From positions 1 to 32,608 of the forward strand of contig JADYZL010000400.1 of assembly GCA_020853155.1 (NCBI GenBank): a stretch of DNA of 32,608 nt. Direction: 5' to 3'. Position 1 is the first letter of the stretch. The number at the start of each line of letters is the position of its first letter. Origin of the DNA: Bryobacterales bacterium (GTDB lineage: Bacteria > Acidobacteriota > Terriglobia > Bryobacterales > Bryobacteraceae). Below the pieces are notes generated by a model. The model saw only the letters and a program-made list of their open reading frames with translations. It had not been told where the DNA came from and did not search any database. Positions 31,455-32,608 of the stretch are shown here, piece after piece. The position numbers and the translations under genes are program-made.

Positions 31455-32387
31455 CTACCCCAGCGGCTCACCCTGCACGGCCTTCTTCAGCGAATCCGCC
31501 TCAATGTAGATTTGCTTGATGTCGGGGTGCGCGCCGCGGATGCCCAATTCGATCCGGTCGATCGTCGCTTCCGCCTGCTGGGGCGTCAGGCCCGCCTTGA
31601 ACTCCACGTTTAGCACAAGCAACGCATGATGCGGGCCGAAATACATCGTCAGCGGGCGATCCATCGCCACGATATTTTCATCGGCCGCGATCAGCGCGCG
31701 AATGCTTGTCAGCATCTTCGGGTTGGCGCCCTCCCCCACCAACAGGCCCTTGGTTTCCACCACCAGAAATCCTGCCACCACGGTGAGAATCACCCCGATC
31801 AGGATGGAAGCGAAGCCATCCGCCCAGGTCCAGCCGAACGTGGAGCCAAGGTAAACCCCGATGAACGCCACCACGATCCCGGCCAGTGCGGCGCTATCTT
31901 CGAATAGTACGGTGATTACGGTTGGGTCTTTACTCTCCCGCACTGCTTGCCAGATACTCATATCACCGCGAATTTGATTGAGCTCCTTGAGCGCCAGCAC
32001 CAGAGCGACGCACTCGAACACGGTGGCTACCCCCAGCACCAGGTAGTTCACCAGCGGGTTGCTGATCGGCTCCGGGTGTTGGAGATGTTTTACGCCCTCG
32101 TAGATGGAGATTCCGCCCCCGAGGGCGAAAATCAGGATGGCGACGACCAGGCTCCAGAAATAGAGTTCCTTGCCGTAGCCAAACGGATGGTGGTCGTCCG
32201 CCGGACGGTTGCTCCGGTTGACGCCGTAGAGCAATAGGATGCCGTTGCCGGAATCGACGGCGGAATGGATTCCTTCGGAAAGCATCGCCGAACTTCCCGT
32301 GAAGGCGGCGGCGACGAATTTCGCGGCGGCAATGCCGAGGTTTGCCGCAATCGCGGCGTAGATGACAGTCTTGGATCCGCTGGCCAT
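31455..32387 (-). CDS. Cation diffusion facilitator (CDF) transporter
   Basis: About 310 residues from the ATG at 32387 (MASGSKTVIYAAIAANLG); a GTG at 32453 in frame would add 22 residues with no signal character. There are six predicted transmembrane helices, with metal-site residues in helix 2 (SEGIHSAVDSGN) and helix 5 (FEDSAALAGIVVAFIG), and a His-rich loop (NRPADDHHPFGYGKE). A cytoplasmic C-terminal domain (ALLVLNVEFKAGLTPQQAEATIDRIELGIRG) has the ferredoxin-like fold of CDF dimers. It exports divalent cations such as Zn, Co, Fe or Mn in exchange for protons. It is convergent with manA, with a 30-bp gap. Metal specificity cannot be predicted. Confidence 0.9.
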   Translation of the reverse strand: MASGSKTVIYAAIAANLGIAAAKFVAAAFTGSSAMLSEGIHSAVDSGNGILLLYGVNRSNRPADDHHPFGYGKELYFWSLVVAILIFALGGGISIYEGVKHLQHPEPISNPLVNYLVLGVATVFECVALVLALKELNQIRGDMSIWQAVRESKDPTVITVLFEDSAALAGIVVAFIGVYLGSTFGWTWADGFASILIGVILTVVAGFLVVETKGLLVGEGANPKMLTSIRALIAADENIVAMDRPLTMYFGPHHALLVLNVEFKAGLTPQQAEATIDRIELGIRGAHPDIKQIYIEADSLKKAVQGEPLG

Positions 32388-32543
32388 ACTGGGAAAGACG
32401 ATGACTTGCGGAAAAGGTATTTTTCCGGCAAGGCCGAGTTTGCAGCGTAACACAGCCAGGGCGGCGGAGAAACCGCCGAAGCGATTGGACCGCCCCGAGC
32501 GGGAAACGCTCCGGATGGCGCTTTAGTAGCTAGGAGAATTGCG

Positions 32544-32608
32544 ATGGTGACGGCGAAGCTTCGCGATGCTTCCATCCGGCGCCTTCCCCAACTGGGAACG
32601 CTCGGCCG
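32544..32608 (+). CDS. Start of a gene running off the right edge
   Basis: An ATG at 32544 has AGGAGA 7 nt upstream, and the frame stays open for 21 codons to the edge (MVTAKLRDASIRRLPQLGT). It is divergent from the CDF gene, so a gene start is plausible. Nothing about its function can be said from this length. Confidence 0.45.
   Translation, partial: MVTAKLRDASIRRLPQLGTLG

Overview
The window is GC-rich, densely coded bacterial chromosome and most resembles an Acidobacteriota genome of the Solibacter/Bryobacter type. This placement is an inference. It rests on a VWFA-related secreted protein, a DUF1080 lipoprotein-like hydrolase, a matrixin-type protease with appended beta-sandwich domains, and the general gene mix. 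I see no rRNA, tRNA, CRISPR array, insertion sequence or phage gene.

Left part (1-8930): housekeeping and secreted functions. A VWFA-related protein (cut by the left edge) diverges from a methyltransferase. Next come endonuclease III (nth), a DUF1080 protein, an amidohydrolase-2 paralogue that lacks the usual HxH metal motif and follows threonine synthase (thrC), and a two-gene translationally coupled operon for a small secreted protein and an 864-residue matrixin-like metalloprotease.

Centre (8931-25106): a stress/dormancy-like island, the most interesting part. A sensor kinase and an NtrC-class sigma-54 activator (4-bp overlap) sit among genes carrying sigma-54 -24/-12 promoters. Four good matches to TGGCAC-N5-TTGCW lie in intergenic DNA, correctly oriented and correctly spaced. 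They precede (a) a small all-alpha protein plus a zinc-ribbon protein, (b) a DUF302 protein plus a single-span membrane protein, (c) an Rnk-family RNA polymerase-binding protein, and (d) a DksA/TraR-type protein followed by a tandem UspA protein. Two weaker matches precede a pseudo-receiver protein and a pyruvate:ferredoxin-oxidoreductase-like protein. Promoters (b) and (c) are divergent, with a palindrome (GCACAACTGTGC) midway that could be the shared activator site. A second UspA protein and an EF-G-like factor complete the group. The inferred logic is that the kinase senses some stress or energy limitation and the activator, with sigma-54, switches on RNA polymerase modulators, Usp proteins and an unusual iron-sulphur 2-oxoacid oxidoreductase homologue whose thiamine-diphosphate motifs look altered. 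A GT-C membrane glycosyltransferase gene sits inside the island without an obvious link.

Right part (25107-32608): sugar and surface metabolism. It holds a GT-B glycosyltransferase, a CmoB-like methyltransferase, a secreted right-handed beta-helix protein, an HSL-type alpha/beta hydrolase behind a 19-bp imperfect palindrome, mannose-6-phosphate isomerase (manA), a convergent CDF cation transporter, and the first codons of a gene running off the right edge.
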